A stretch of DNA of 39,816 bases from Bacteroidales bacterium UBA5371. Its GTDB lineage: Bacteria; Bacteroidota; Bacteroidia; Bacteroidales; P3. The notes beneath the pieces were generated by a model that saw nothing but the letters and a program-made list of their open reading frames with translations, had not been told where the DNA came from and made no database searches. Made by a program: the position numbers and the translations under genes. Below, one piece after another: positions 17,507 through 25,410 of this stretch (position 1 is the first letter of the stretch; every line of letters starts with the position of its first letter). The DNA lies in contig DHPF01000009.1 in the NCBI GenBank assembly GCA_002407855.1, positions 1 to 39,816 of the forward strand, read 5' to 3'.

Positions 17507-17920
17507 TTAGTTGAGAACAGTTCCTTTTATTCGTAGAATAACTCTATTATTAGTTGCATTTGATTCAACAGTAACTGTTTTATTAATAGGACCTGCATTT
17601 GCGGTGTTGTATTTTACTCTAATACTAGCACTTTGTCCTGGCATTAAAGGTTCTCTTGACCATGAAGGAACTGTGCAACCACAAGATGAACGAACATTAG
17701 AAAGCATTAATGGAGCTTTGCCTGTGTTTTTATAGGTAAATGTTGTTTCCCCATTTCCATTTCTTGGAACTTGTCCATAATCATGCTCAATCTTGTCAAA
17801 AGTTATTTCAGCTTGAGTTCCTACTGGTTTATTGGTTTGAGCTACTGGTTTATTATTTTGTGCCATTGCTCCAAATATTACTCCGAAAATAAGGAGTAAA
17901 GATAAAACTAACTTTTTCAT
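17507..17920 (-). CDS. Exported DUF1573 protein (paralogue 1)
   Basis: A 137-residue protein with a signal peptide (MKKLVLSLLLIFGVIFGAMAQ). A single DUF1573 immunoglobulin-like domain follows, beginning ITFDKIEHDYG and containing the family hallmark SSCGCTVPSW with two cysteines. DUF1573 proteins are abundant in Bacteroidota and are periplasmic or surface-associated; their role is not established. The next gene upstream is a close paralogue 29 bp away, and both likely share the promoter box at 18407-18414. Confidence 0.85.
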   Translation of the reverse strand: MKKLVLSLLLIFGVIFGAMAQNNKPVAQTNKPVGTQAEITFDKIEHDYGQVPRNGNGETTFTYKNTGKAPLMLSNVRSSCGCTVPSWSREPLMPGQSASIRVKYNTANAGPINKTVTVESNATNNRVILRIKGTVLN

Positions 17921-17949
17921 TTTTTTCTATGGTTTAAATTTATGTTTAA

Positions 17950-18381
17950 TTATTTATTGTTCTTAACAACCTTGCCTGTAAGAATTAAAACAACTCTTGA
18001 TTGGTTAGGGTCGTTAGTTGAAACTGTTATACTTCTTTTTATATCTCCAACAATATTTGTATTGTATTTTATTTTAATTGTTCCGTTTTGAGAAGGCATA
18101 AGTGGATCTTTTGACCAAAAAGGCACTACGCAACCACAAGACGAAACAACATTACTAATAATTAAAGGACTCTTACCTTCATTCTTAAAATTAAAAGTAA
18201 TCTCTCCATTATCCCCTGCAAAAATCGCGCCATAATCATAAGAAGTCTGTTCAAAAACAATTTTAGGATGAGAACTTTTAATGTTTTGTTGTGCATTTGC
18301 TTCAATGGATAAAACAACCAAAAAACAAAAAAAGTAAACACTTAATCTGCATTTTAACATATTTTTAACCAACTTCTTCAT
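17950..18381 (-). CDS. Exported DUF1573 protein (paralogue 2)
   Basis: A 143-residue exported protein with signal peptide (up to about EANAQ) and one DUF1573 domain. It shares with its neighbour the pattern F-x-x-x-x-x-DYG, NEGKSPLIISNV and SSCGCVVPFWSKDPLMP, so the two are tandem duplicates that have diverged. I chose the ATG at 18381 (MKKLVKN) over one five codons upstream (18396, MVDIY) because it begins with the same signal-peptide start as the paralogue. The promoter box at 18407-18414 lies just upstream of either start. Confidence 0.83.
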   Translation of the reverse strand: MKKLVKNMLKCRLSVYFFCFLVVLSIEANAQQNIKSSHPKIVFEQTSYDYGAIFAGDNGEITFNFKNEGKSPLIISNVVSSCGCVVPFWSKDPLMPSQNGTIKIKYNTNIVGDIKRSITVSTNDPNQSRVVLILTGKVVKNNK

Positions 18382-18406
18382 ATAAATATCTACCAAAACT
18401 AACGTG

Positions 18407-18414
18407 CAAAGTTA
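18407..18414 (-). promoter_or_regulatory. -7 box of the DUF1573 operon promoter
   Basis: TAACTTTG on the minus strand fits TAnnTTTG, with a TTTG about 21 bp upstream (18436-18439). Confidence 0.55.
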
Positions 18415-18456
18415 AGTAATATTTTGAACTCTCTACAAAGTATTTAAAATAATTTT

Positions 18457-18464
18457 TATCTTTG
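18457..18464 (+). promoter_or_regulatory. -7 box of the WbpD-WbpB-FemAB cluster promoter
   Basis: TATCTTTG fits TAnnTTTG and lies 44 bp before the ATG at 18509; it is divergent from the DUF1573 promoter. Confidence 0.5.
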
Positions 18465-18508
18465 CACTCAATCAGATAGTGTTTTTATAAAGCAAAATCG
18501 TTAATATT

Positions 18509-19081
18509 ATGGAATATTTTTCACACCCAACCGCAATAATAGATGAGGGTTCAAGCATTGGGTCAGGAACAAAGATTTGGCACTTTTCTCATATAATGAT
18601 AGGTTCAATTATTGGTGAGAGATGCAATATTGGTCAAAATGTTGTAGTTTCCCCAGAAGTAATTTTGGGAAATAATGTCAAGGTTCAAAACAATGTTTCT
18701 ATATATACAGGGGTAATATGTGAAGATGATGTTTTCTTAGGCCCTTCATGCGTTTTCACCAACATTACAAACCCTCGCTCAGCAGTAAACCGCAAAGACC
18801 AATACGCCAAAACCATTGTGGGCAAAGGAGCTTCAATTGGAGCCAATGCAACAATAGTTTGCGGACATAATATTGGAGCATTTGCCTTTATTGGAGCAGG
18901 AGCAGTGGTAACTAAAACAATACTGCCTTATGCACTTGTGGTGGGAAACCCTGCTAAACAAATCGGTTGGATGAGTGAATTCGGACATAAACTTCATTTT
19001 AACGAGAAAGGAATTGCAACTTGCCCAGAATCCAATCAAGAATACGAATTAACAGACGGAAGAGTTAAAAGAATAAAATAA
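18509..19081 (+). CDS. WbpD/WlbB-like sugar N-acetyltransferase
   Basis: A 190-residue left-handed beta-helix acyltransferase built from hexapeptide repeats (IGSGTKIWHFSHIM, IGERCNIGQNV, VGKGASIGANATIV). It ends in the loop VVGNPAKQIGWMSEFG typical of the family that 3-N-acetylates UDP-2-acetamido-3-amino-glucuronate using acetyl-CoA (WbpD in Pseudomonas, WlbB in Bordetella). It is followed after 4 bp by a WbpB-like dehydrogenase, which in that pathway acts two steps earlier, so the assignment is strengthened by context. I did not see the WbpE aminotransferase or WbpA dehydrogenase here; they would be elsewhere. Confidence 0.85.
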   Translation: MEYFSHPTAIIDEGSSIGSGTKIWHFSHIMIGSIIGERCNIGQNVVVSPEVILGNNVKVQNNVSIYTGVICEDDVFLGPSCVFTNITNPRSAVNRKDQYAKTIVGKGASIGANATIVCGHNIGAFAFIGAGAVVTKTILPYALVVGNPAKQIGWMSEFGHKLHFNEKGIATCPESNQEYELTDGRVKRIK

Positions 19082-19085
19082 AGAA

Positions 19086-20051
19086 ATGAAAAACTTTGGC
19101 ATAATTGGAGTTGCAGGATATATTGCACCACGTCATCTTAGAGCCATCAAAGACACTAATAACGACCTTATAGTTGCTCTTGATAAATCAGACACAGTAG
19201 GAATAATGGATTCCTATTTCCCTAATTGTTCATTCTACACAGAATTTGAAAGATTCGACCGCTTTGTTGAGAAGATAAAGCATACCGATAAGAAGTTAGA
19301 CTATATTTCTGTTTGTACCCCAAACTATCTTCACGACTCCCACATACGTTTTGGTCTTCGTGCCGGAGCAGATGTAATATGCGAGAAACCCCTTGTTCTT
19401 AACCCTTGGAACATTGATGCTCTTGCAACAATGCAAAAAGAAACCGGAAAGAGAGTATTTAATATCCTACAATTACGTTTACATGATGCCATAATAGATT
19501 GGAAAAAACAAATAGAAGAAGGCCCAAAGGATAAGATATACGACGTAGATTTAACCTACATTACTTCAAGAGGTACTTGGTATTATACTTCTTGGAAAGG
19601 CGTAACAGAGAAATCAGGAGGCGTTGCAACAAACATTGGAGTACATTTTTATGATATGCTATCGTGGATATTTGGGCAAGTTAAGGAAAACATTGTGCAT
19701 ATCTACCAACACGATAGAGTAGGAGGATTTCTTAGATTTGAAAGAGCAAGAGTAAGATACTTTATGAGTATTAATGCAGACACACTCCCAAAAGATTGTA
19801 TTGAAAAAGGAAAAAGAACTTATCGTAAAATAGAAATGGAAGGCTCAGAGATAGAATTTAGCGAAGGCTTCACCGAACTACACACCCTTAGCTACAAAAA
19901 CATATTAGAAGGAAAAGGATTTGGACTTGAAGACTCACGTCAAAGCATTCAAATAGTTCACGACATAAGAAACTCAACTCCAATAGGATTAGTAGGCGAT
20001 TATCACCCTCTTTGCAAACTCCCATTAATAAAACACCCTTTCAAAATCTAA
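19086..20051 (+). CDS. WbpB/WlbA-like UDP-HexNAcA 3-dehydrogenase (Gfo/Idh/MocA family)
   Basis: A 321-residue NAD-dependent oxidoreductase. The Rossmann start is FGIIGVAGYIAPRHLRAI (4-21), which with its IAPRHL segment is distinctive for the WlbA/WbpB subgroup that oxidises C3 of UDP-N-acetylglucosaminuronate. The Gfo/Idh/MocA lysine motif EKPLV is at 100-104 and SGGVATNIGVHFYD follows at about residue 178. It begins 4 bp after the acetyltransferase gene and 6 bp before the FemAB-like gene, so the three form an operon. In Porphyromonas gingivalis WbpB is needed for the glycolipid (A-LPS) that anchors T9SS cargo. Confidence 0.87.
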   Translation: MKNFGIIGVAGYIAPRHLRAIKDTNNDLIVALDKSDTVGIMDSYFPNCSFYTEFERFDRFVEKIKHTDKKLDYISVCTPNYLHDSHIRFGLRAGADVICEKPLVLNPWNIDALATMQKETGKRVFNILQLRLHDAIIDWKKQIEEGPKDKIYDVDLTYITSRGTWYYTSWKGVTEKSGGVATNIGVHFYDMLSWIFGQVKENIVHIYQHDRVGGFLRFERARVRYFMSINADTLPKDCIEKGKRTYRKIEMEGSEIEFSEGFTELHTLSYKNILEGKGFGLEDSRQSIQIVHDIRNSTPIGLVGDYHPLCKLPLIKHPFKI

Positions 20052-20057
20052 TACCAA

Positions 20058-20927
20058 ATGATAGAGGTCAAAGACGCAACCTCATTCATTCAAAGGTATG
20101 AAGCAATATATAAAAAGAAAGTTTACCGCTTCCCTTTTGTTGTTTCAGACAATAAAGAAGTAGCCCTTTTAATGACAAAATGCGGCAAAAGCTATGTCTC
20201 TCTTCCCTATCTCTCCCAAGGAATTATAGAAACTTTGCCTCAAAAATACGATTTCCCTTTTCTTTCGAAGCATTGGCAAATACGAGATTCCGAGCCACAT
20301 TCAAAATATGTTTATACTCAGAAAGTAAACTTTGAGATAGATCTTAGAATCAATTACAACTATACCTCTCCAATAAGACGCAAGATAAGAAAGGCATTAA
20401 AGAGCAAAATCAATATACATTACGGAAAAAGTCAAAAGCTAATAGATGATTTTTACACTATTTACACAAAGCGGATGCACCAATTAGGTGTACCTCCCGT
20501 ATCCAAAACACTAATAAAGCATAAGGTAAAAGAAGACTATACCCTTTTGTTTGTTGCCTACAAAGGCACTAAGCCCATAGGAGCTGCCAGCTTAGATAAG
20601 ATTACCCGCACTTATTTTGAAAACAATTTAATGGCAACCCTTCCGTCTTTCAACAAATACTATACTTCCTACCTTCTACATCATTTTATGATAACCTACT
20701 CTAAAAGTCAAGAAGCCCAAACCTATTCATTTGGAAGAAGCACCAAAGAGAGTCAGGTTTATGCATATAAAAAGCATTATAAAGCAAAAGAAATCCCTCT
20801 TTACTGGTCATTTTCTCACAAGAAAACCTTAATTCATAGCCATAAAATTCTCTTTTCCCTATGGAAACTCTTGCCTTACAAACTCTCAAACCTCATAGGA
20901 GGTTTTTTTCACAAAAGAATATACTAA
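20058..20927 (+). CDS. FemAB/GNAT-like aminoacyl or acyl transferase, possible VimA analogue
   Basis: A 289-residue cytoplasmic protein. The central and C-terminal half matches the FemAB-type GNAT fold: a basic helix (RRKIRKALKSK), a core strand with LLFVAYKGTKPIGAASLDKI, and FGRSTKESQVYAYKKHY near the end, as in peptidoglycan-crosslink-like acyl transferases. FemAB proteins transfer an amino acid from aminoacyl-tRNA. In the Wbp/Vim pathway described for T9SS linking sugars, an amino acid (Ser or Gly) is attached to the sugar amine, and VimA has been linked to this. That this gene does so is my inference from its position 6 bp after a WbpB-like gene. Readthrough of its TAA would continue in frame into array E. 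Confidence 0.72.
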   Translation: MIEVKDATSFIQRYEAIYKKKVYRFPFVVSDNKEVALLMTKCGKSYVSLPYLSQGIIETLPQKYDFPFLSKHWQIRDSEPHSKYVYTQKVNFEIDLRINYNYTSPIRRKIRKALKSKINIHYGKSQKLIDDFYTIYTKRMHQLGVPPVSKTLIKHKVKEDYTLLFVAYKGTKPIGAASLDKITRTYFENNLMATLPSFNKYYTSYLLHHFMITYSKSQEAQTYSFGRSTKESQVYAYKKHYKAKEIPLYWSFSHKKTLIHSHKILFSLWKLLPYKLSNLIGGFFHKRIY

Positions 20928-20951
20928 CCCAAAACAAAAAACTCAAAAATA

Positions 20952-21035
20952 AAACTTGATTTCAGTAAATTGAAATCAAGATATAATTTTTTAGAATCAA
21001 AAGACGGAAAATTGAAATCAAAAGACAAAACGACG
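20952..21035. repeat. 21-bp array E (4 units)
   Basis: Four clear units start at 20952, 20973, 20994 and 21015, with a decayed fifth at 21036. The words CTTGATTTCAG, TAAATTG, AAATCAAGAT and AATCAAAAGAC are shared with the other arrays. The heptad frame is the same frame as the upstream FemAB-like gene, begins 24 nt after its stop, is open to a TAA near 21072, and reads KLDFSKL, KSRYNFL, ESKDGKL. The array lies in a convergent junction. Confidence 0.9.
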
Positions 21036-21065
21036 AAGCCGAAAAGGTCGAAAATAGATTTTTAT

Positions 21066-21166
21066 AATGGCTAATGATTAGTGATTAATAGTCAATTGTA
21101 GTGGTGAAAATCTCCAATTATTAATTATATATGTTTGCCAATATTAACCACTAATCATTAGCCATT
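21066..21166. repeat. 25-bp inverted repeat at a convergent junction
   Basis: Arms at 21066-21090 and 21142-21166 are reverse complements over 25 bp with one mismatch; the outer 18 bp, beginning AATGGCTAATGATTAG, are perfect. The loop is 51 nt. It immediately follows array E and precedes the stop of mnmD at 21172. It could act as a bidirectional terminator or be a small non-autonomous element; no target duplication is evident. Confidence 0.75.
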
Positions 21167-21171
21167 AATCA

Positions 21172-21852
21172 TTATTTGGACCTTTTTCTTGCTCTAAGGA
21201 TTTCTCTTTTGCCTTTGGGTCCTGGAAGTTTCTCTATCTCAAACCCTGAGGCTTTTAGCGTTCTCTTAACTTCGCCCTTACAACAATAGGTTACAAGCAA
21301 AGCATTGTTCTTCATTGATTGGAATATCTTGTCAAATACCTCTTTTTGCCAAAGCTTATCTTCAAATTCCGGAGCAAAGGCATCGAAATAAACAAGGTCA
21401 AAGAAATCCTTCTTATAGGATATTTCCTCTGCAGCCTTTGCAGTCTTGAGGATTTCAAAATAGGGATTTAACTTCGTCTTTTCTTCCCATGGAATAGAAT
21501 GTAGCGTTTCAAGCTCTTTCTCCATATATAATAGGCTCCCATAATTGAGCTTTGATGTTATTTCGTTTGGGAGAGGGTGCTTTTCTATTGTATGGTAAAA
21601 GATAGGCTGCTTTTCTTTTAGGGCAAATTCCAAACTTAGAAGAGCATTAAGTCCGGTGCCAAAGCCAATCTCTAAAATATTTATTTGGGGTTTCCTTTCA
21701 ATGTTTCTCAGTCCTGCGTTAATAAATATATGATTGCTTTCTGCCATTGCCCCAAAGGTTGAATGATAGCCTTCCTTCAGGTCTTTTCTTCTTAGACTTG
21801 ATGAGCCATCTTCGGTTATAATGATTTCTATCTGGTTACCAATCTTTTCCAT
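21172..21852 (-). CDS. mnmD: tRNA (5-methylaminomethyl-2-thiouridine34) methyltransferase, MnmD type
   Basis: A 226-residue SAM-dependent methyltransferase equivalent to the methyltransferase half of MnmC, which performs the last step of mnm5(s2)U34 synthesis in tRNAs for Lys, Glu, Gln and others. SAM motif I is EIGFGTGLNA at 61-70. The family signature YFDAFAPEFEDKLW is at 155-168, and GPKGKREILRA lies near the C-terminus. There is no fused FAD oxidase domain, as is normal for stand-alone MnmD. The start codon overlaps the stop of the PHP gene by one base (TAATG), so translation is coupled. The gene ends the five-gene leftward operon. Confidence 0.9.
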   Translation of the reverse strand: MEKIGNQIEIIITEDGSSSLRRKDLKEGYHSTFGAMAESNHIFINAGLRNIERKPQINILEIGFGTGLNALLSLEFALKEKQPIFYHTIEKHPLPNEITSKLNYGSLLYMEKELETLHSIPWEEKTKLNPYFEILKTAKAAEEISYKKDFFDLVYFDAFAPEFEDKLWQKEVFDKIFQSMKNNALLVTYCCKGEVKRTLKASGFEIEKLPGPKGKREILRARKRSK

Positions 21853-22685
21853 TAAAGAGATATTGGCTTCCAGTTTCCATCAAAATACCATACTTCTTTG
21901 TGTCCGCAGGCTTTTAGGTGTTGTGAGCACTCTTCAAAGAGCAAATCTACTTCTTCTTTCTTATGGCAATCTGTGGAAATAGTTACTCTTACTTTTTTGT
22001 TTGCTAATTCTTTTATCCAAGAGGTTTGAGGGAAATAATCGTTTGAACGACCCTTATATACCCCCCTTGTATTTATTTCACATATTGAGTTATTCTCTTT
22101 CATTGCCTCAATGGTTTGCATAATCAAATCTTTATACCAAGTTTCATCTTCTTTGAAATAGCGGTCCTTATTATGCATCTTAACCTTATCAAAATGTCCA
22201 ACTATATCTGGCTTTTCGTTCTCAATCATTTCGATTGTTTGATTGTAGAAGGCTCCAACCGCTTTTCTTATATCCCCATTAAAACATTTCATTAAACCAT
22301 TATCGTAGGTTTCCTGCTTTGAACCATCGGTAAACCACAAACCATTTTCGGAAGCTACCAAATGAACAGAACCAATAAAATAGTCTAATTCATATTCTTT
22401 GGCTTTTTCTCTTATGGATTGCGAAATTATAGGGATATAGTCGAATTCCATAGAGGTAAAGAGTTTAATCTTATCCTTGTATTTACTCTTTAATTGCTTT
22501 GTTTCGTTCAGATAGTTGGATATTTCGTTTTCTTGAAGTCCAAAATCATTCTCAAAAGGTACGGGTGAGTGTGCAGAGAATCCAAAGTACTTTATGTTTT
22601 TATCTATTGCAGAAAGTACCATTTCTTCAAGGGTATTCTTACCATCGCAATAAGTCGAATGGCTATGAAAGCTAAATTTCAGCAT
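21852..22685 (-). CDS. PHP-domain phosphoesterase, histidinol-phosphatase-like
   Basis: A 277-residue metal-dependent phosphatase of the PHP superfamily. The metal ligands are visible: HSH at 7-9, Asp14 in TYCDG, His39 in FSAHSP, a Glu in SMEFDYI, SVHL, GHFDKVK, and a late STDCHK. The arrangement matches HisJ/HisK-type L-histidinol-phosphatases, but the gene is not in a his operon. It overlaps the U32 gene by 14 bp upstream and mnmD by 1 bp downstream, which suggests a role tied to tRNA modification or a different phosphate ester. Confidence 0.82.
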   Translation of the reverse strand: MLKFSFHSHSTYCDGKNTLEEMVLSAIDKNIKYFGFSAHSPVPFENDFGLQENEISNYLNETKQLKSKYKDKIKLFTSMEFDYIPIISQSIREKAKEYELDYFIGSVHLVASENGLWFTDGSKQETYDNGLMKCFNGDIRKAVGAFYNQTIEMIENEKPDIVGHFDKVKMHNKDRYFKEDETWYKDLIMQTIEAMKENNSICEINTRGVYKGRSNDYFPQTSWIKELANKKVRVTISTDCHKKEEVDLLFEECSQHLKACGHKEVWYFDGNWKPISL

Positions 22686-23916
22686 CTTTAATTTTATATA
22701 GTTTATCTCCTCGTCTAATTATTGTATGGGTTGGGATAGAGAACATATCTCCCTTTATGGCTTTCTCAACAGGTTTAAGCTCCACTCTAATCTCCTTTAT
22801 TGTATCTTCATAAACTCCTGTTGTCTTCCCAAGAATAATAATTTCATCTCCAATTGAAAGTTCGCCTGTTTCAAGCCTGACCTCCGCAACATTAATATCT
22901 TTGAAATAATTGGTTATGGTGCCAATAAATTCTTTTACTTTGGTTGCTCTTGAACCATATTTTTCTGTCCACTCACCAATTGTTTGTCCCAAATAGTATC
23001 CATCCCAAAAGCCTCTATTATATACTTTGCTCAGTTCCGTATTCCATTTGTCCTTGTTCTCCTGAGTAAATTCTCCATCAAAATAGGCTTTCACTGCTTC
23101 CTTATATGTTTTGGTAACAGTCTTAACATATTCAGCAGAGCGACCCCTACCTTCAATCTTTAATACCCTAACACCTGCATCTAAAATCTTATCTAAGAAA
23201 TCAATTGTTTTCAAATCCTTTGGAGACATTATATATTGATTGTCCACAACAAGTTCAGTTCCTCCATCAATATCTGTTACCTTATATGGACGGCGACAAT
23301 ATTGAAGACACGCTCCTCTATTGGCACTCTTGTTGGCATTATCAAGAGAAATATAGCATTTGCCCGAAACAGCCATGCATAAGGCTCCATGAACAAAACA
23401 TTCTATCTGAACCAAGCGTCCAGAAGGTCCCTTAATATTATTCTCTTTAATGCAGGTTGTGATTTGTTTAACCCTTTCAAGCGAAACCTCCCTTGCGGTA
23501 ACAATCACATCGGCAAATTGAGAATAGAACTTCACTGCTTCAATATTTGTAACGTTGCATTGGGTTGAGAGATGAACCTCTACGCCTTTTTGTCTTGCAT
23601 AAGATATTACAGCCATATCGGAAGCAATGATTGCAGTAATATTACTTTCCTTTGCTGCATCAATAACCTTCCTCATATATTCCAATTCTTCATTATATAT
23701 AATGGTATTGAGAGTTAGATAGGTTCTAAGGTTATTTTCCTGAGCAATTGCAACAATATTACGAAGGTCTTCTATTGTAAAGTTATTGGCACTTCGAGAA
23801 CGCATATTTAATTCTCCAACTCCAAAATATACAGAATTAGCTCCACCTTGTATGGCACCCATTAGCGATTCGTAGGAACCAACAGGCGACATTATTTCAA
23901 TATCTTTATAATCCAT
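22672..23916 (-). CDS. Peptidase U32 family protein, TrhP-like tRNA hydroxylation enzyme
   Basis: A 414-residue U32-family protein. Despite the name, characterised members act in hydroxylation: TrhP (YegQ) makes 5-hydroxyuridine at tRNA position 34 using prephenate-derived chemistry, and RlhA and UbiU/V act on rRNA and ubiquinone. The N-terminal barrel starts IMSPVGSYESLMGAIQGGANSVYFG. The cysteine cluster is seen at Cys173, 180, 187, 203 and 207 (ECFVHGALC, GKCYIS, GACLQYC). The C-terminal ~80 residues fit the small beta domain (GTITNYF, RGDKLYKI). Co-transcription with mnmD favours a tRNA substrate. A protease role is unlikely. Confidence 0.88.
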   Translation of the reverse strand: MDYKDIEIMSPVGSYESLMGAIQGGANSVYFGVGELNMRSRSANNFTIEDLRNIVAIAQENNLRTYLTLNTIIYNEELEYMRKVIDAAKESNITAIIASDMAVISYARQKGVEVHLSTQCNVTNIEAVKFYSQFADVIVTAREVSLERVKQITTCIKENNIKGPSGRLVQIECFVHGALCMAVSGKCYISLDNANKSANRGACLQYCRRPYKVTDIDGGTELVVDNQYIMSPKDLKTIDFLDKILDAGVRVLKIEGRGRSAEYVKTVTKTYKEAVKAYFDGEFTQENKDKWNTELSKVYNRGFWDGYYLGQTIGEWTEKYGSRATKVKEFIGTITNYFKDINVAEVRLETGELSIGDEIIILGKTTGVYEDTIKEIRVELKPVEKAIKGDMFSIPTHTIIRRGDKLYKIKDAEI

Positions 23917-23934
23917 CTTTATTGCTTTACTTTA

Positions 23935-24510
23935 CTATTGGGTTAGATTTTGTTTGAGCTCTCTATTTGTTAGGGTATAATGAATACTACTGCCTTGAAC
24001 AATTTGTTCATTTTGTTGTCCTGGATTAATAACTACTAATGGGACTTCAAAAGAGAAATAAGTCTTTTCTGTTGTATTGACTATGGAAATATATGGTAAA
24101 ATAGAGTTATAGTTCATCTTCTGATTGCCAATCTTATTATAGGCTCCAACGCTTAATGTTCCAACAAAAACAAATCTACCATTTTCTATAATGTATAAGT
24201 CTGCCCCTAAGCTATAATCATAATAGTTATTAACTAATAAGAAGCTAAAACCTGCCTGACTATTAGAAAATATCTCAAATTCTAATTCAGCTTCCTGATA
24301 TATAGAATTATAAGTGAAGTTGGTCTTTCCTGAAAAGGTTATTGTGGGTTTTCTTGTTTGAGGATTTATTCCAAAATATGCCTTATAGTTTTCTTTATTG
24401 AGTGAAAATATAGCCTGATTTTCTTTTCTTTGGATTGGAATCTTATTAAATGCTTGTGAGAAAACATTGGTTGAACTCAATATTAATAGGAATAATAATA
24501 GTTTTTTCAT
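23935..24510 (-). CDS. Exported protein of unknown function
   Basis: A 191-residue protein with a clear Sec signal peptide (MKKLLLFLLILSSTNVFSQ, cleavage probably after Ser-Gln region). The mature part is rich in Tyr, Asn and Phe and alternates like a beta-sandwich or barrel, with no cysteine. I recognise no family. It lies 18 bp before the U32 gene and 21 bp after the MORN-type lipoprotein gene, so it is in the middle of the leftward operon. Confidence 0.6.
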   Translation of the reverse strand: MKKLLLFLLILSSTNVFSQAFNKIPIQRKENQAIFSLNKENYKAYFGINPQTRKPTITFSGKTNFTYNSIYQEAELEFEIFSNSQAGFSFLLVNNYYDYSLGADLYIIENGRFVFVGTLSVGAYNKIGNQKMNYNSILPYISIVNTTEKTYFSFEVPLVVINPGQQNEQIVQGSSIHYTLTNRELKQNLTQ

Positions 24511-24531
24511 ATCCGTATTGTTATTAATTGA

Positions 24532-25320
24532 TTATATCATTATTTGATTGCCGTCTTTATCAAAGTATTTCATTCCAGAGTTTCTTGGTTTAATGATTGA
24601 GCCATCTTCTGTGTATAGTTCATCTCCGTCAAAAGAGCCATCTTCTTTAAAATATTCCCATTTGCCAATCTTGTTATCCATTTTATAGTTGCCTTTTATT
24701 TGAACTTTACCATTTTCGTAATACAATATATATATACTATCTTGCATTCCATCTTTAAAATAGTTTTTGGAGTTTATGTTCCCATTCTCATAAAACGAAA
24801 GGATTTGCCCATTGAGAATATTCCCTTTAAGTTCTCTTTCCTCCATAAGTCTATACGATGGGAAAAACCTATATTCTTTCTCTTGGGTTTGGTTCTTTAC
24901 TCTAATTGCAGCCAAACCTCCCTCAACATAGAATGTAACCTCTTCTACTTTATCGTTTTTATTAACTAACTTGGTTTTATCCATTTTATAAACCTCCCAG
25001 TTAAATCCACTCTTGGAATTGGTATAATCGCATTTAGAAAACAATGTTCCATTTTGAAAATAATATTCCCATTTGCCTGTTTTTTCATTATTAATGAAAT
25101 TTCCTACATATTGGAGTTTTCCATTTTCATAATACATTTGTTCAAAAACTTTTTCTTTTACCCCATTTTTAGTTTTTGTGAAATAAATTAATTTCGGACT
25201 ACCATTTTCATAGAAAGAAATGATTTCTTTGTCTCCTTTTGAACATGATGAAAATATTATTGCAATTAAAAAAATCGCAATAACCTTTGATGCTAAGCTA
25301 ATTAAGTTCTTTTGTGCCAT
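24532..25320 (-). CDS. Lipoprotein with MORN/YwqK-type repeats
   Basis: A 262-residue lipoprotein. The signal peptide ends at a lipobox near residue 26 (IIFSSC). The mature part carries several MORN-like units: FYENGSPKLIYF, YYENGKLQYVGNFINNEKTGKWEYY, FYENGNINSKNYFKDG, YYENGKVQIKGNYKMDNKIGKWEYF. Databases often label these YwqK toxin-antitoxin proteins, but nothing in the sequence suggests an antitoxin here. It is the first gene of the operon leading to mnmD; its promoter box (25352-25359) is divergent from that of the ferredoxin gene. Confidence 0.75.
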   Translation of the reverse strand: MAQKNLISLASKVIAIFLIAIIFSSCSKGDKEIISFYENGSPKLIYFTKTKNGVKEKVFEQMYYENGKLQYVGNFINNEKTGKWEYYFQNGTLFSKCDYTNSKSGFNWEVYKMDKTKLVNKNDKVEEVTFYVEGGLAAIRVKNQTQEKEYRFFPSYRLMEERELKGNILNGQILSFYENGNINSKNYFKDGMQDSIYILYYENGKVQIKGNYKMDNKIGKWEYFKEDGSFDGDELYTEDGSIIKPRNSGMKYFDKDGNQIMI

Positions 25321-25351
25321 ATTTTTATTTTGTTTTAATTCAAATACGGGG

Positions 25352-25359
25352 CAAATTTA
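25352..25359 (-). promoter_or_regulatory. -7 box of the MORN lipoprotein - mnmD operon promoter
   Basis: TAAATTTG on the minus strand fits TAnnTTTG and is 32 bp upstream of the ATG at 25320. Confidence 0.55.
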
Positions 25360-25371
25360 AGAAATAAATTA

Positions 25372-25379
25372 TATATTTG
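25372..25379 (+). promoter_or_regulatory. -7 box of the ferredoxin promoter
   Basis: TATATTTG fits TAnnTTTG. It lies 12 bp from the divergent box at 25352-25359, so the two polymerases would compete for the same site. Confidence 0.55.
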
Positions 25380-25410
25380 CACCCTAATACAAACCAAAAT
25401 TATTAAAGTC

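Noticed and set aside
24532..25320. Toxin-antitoxin system (YwqK label)
   Set aside because: The protein is a MORN-repeat lipoprotein with a signal peptide; no partner toxin is nearby.
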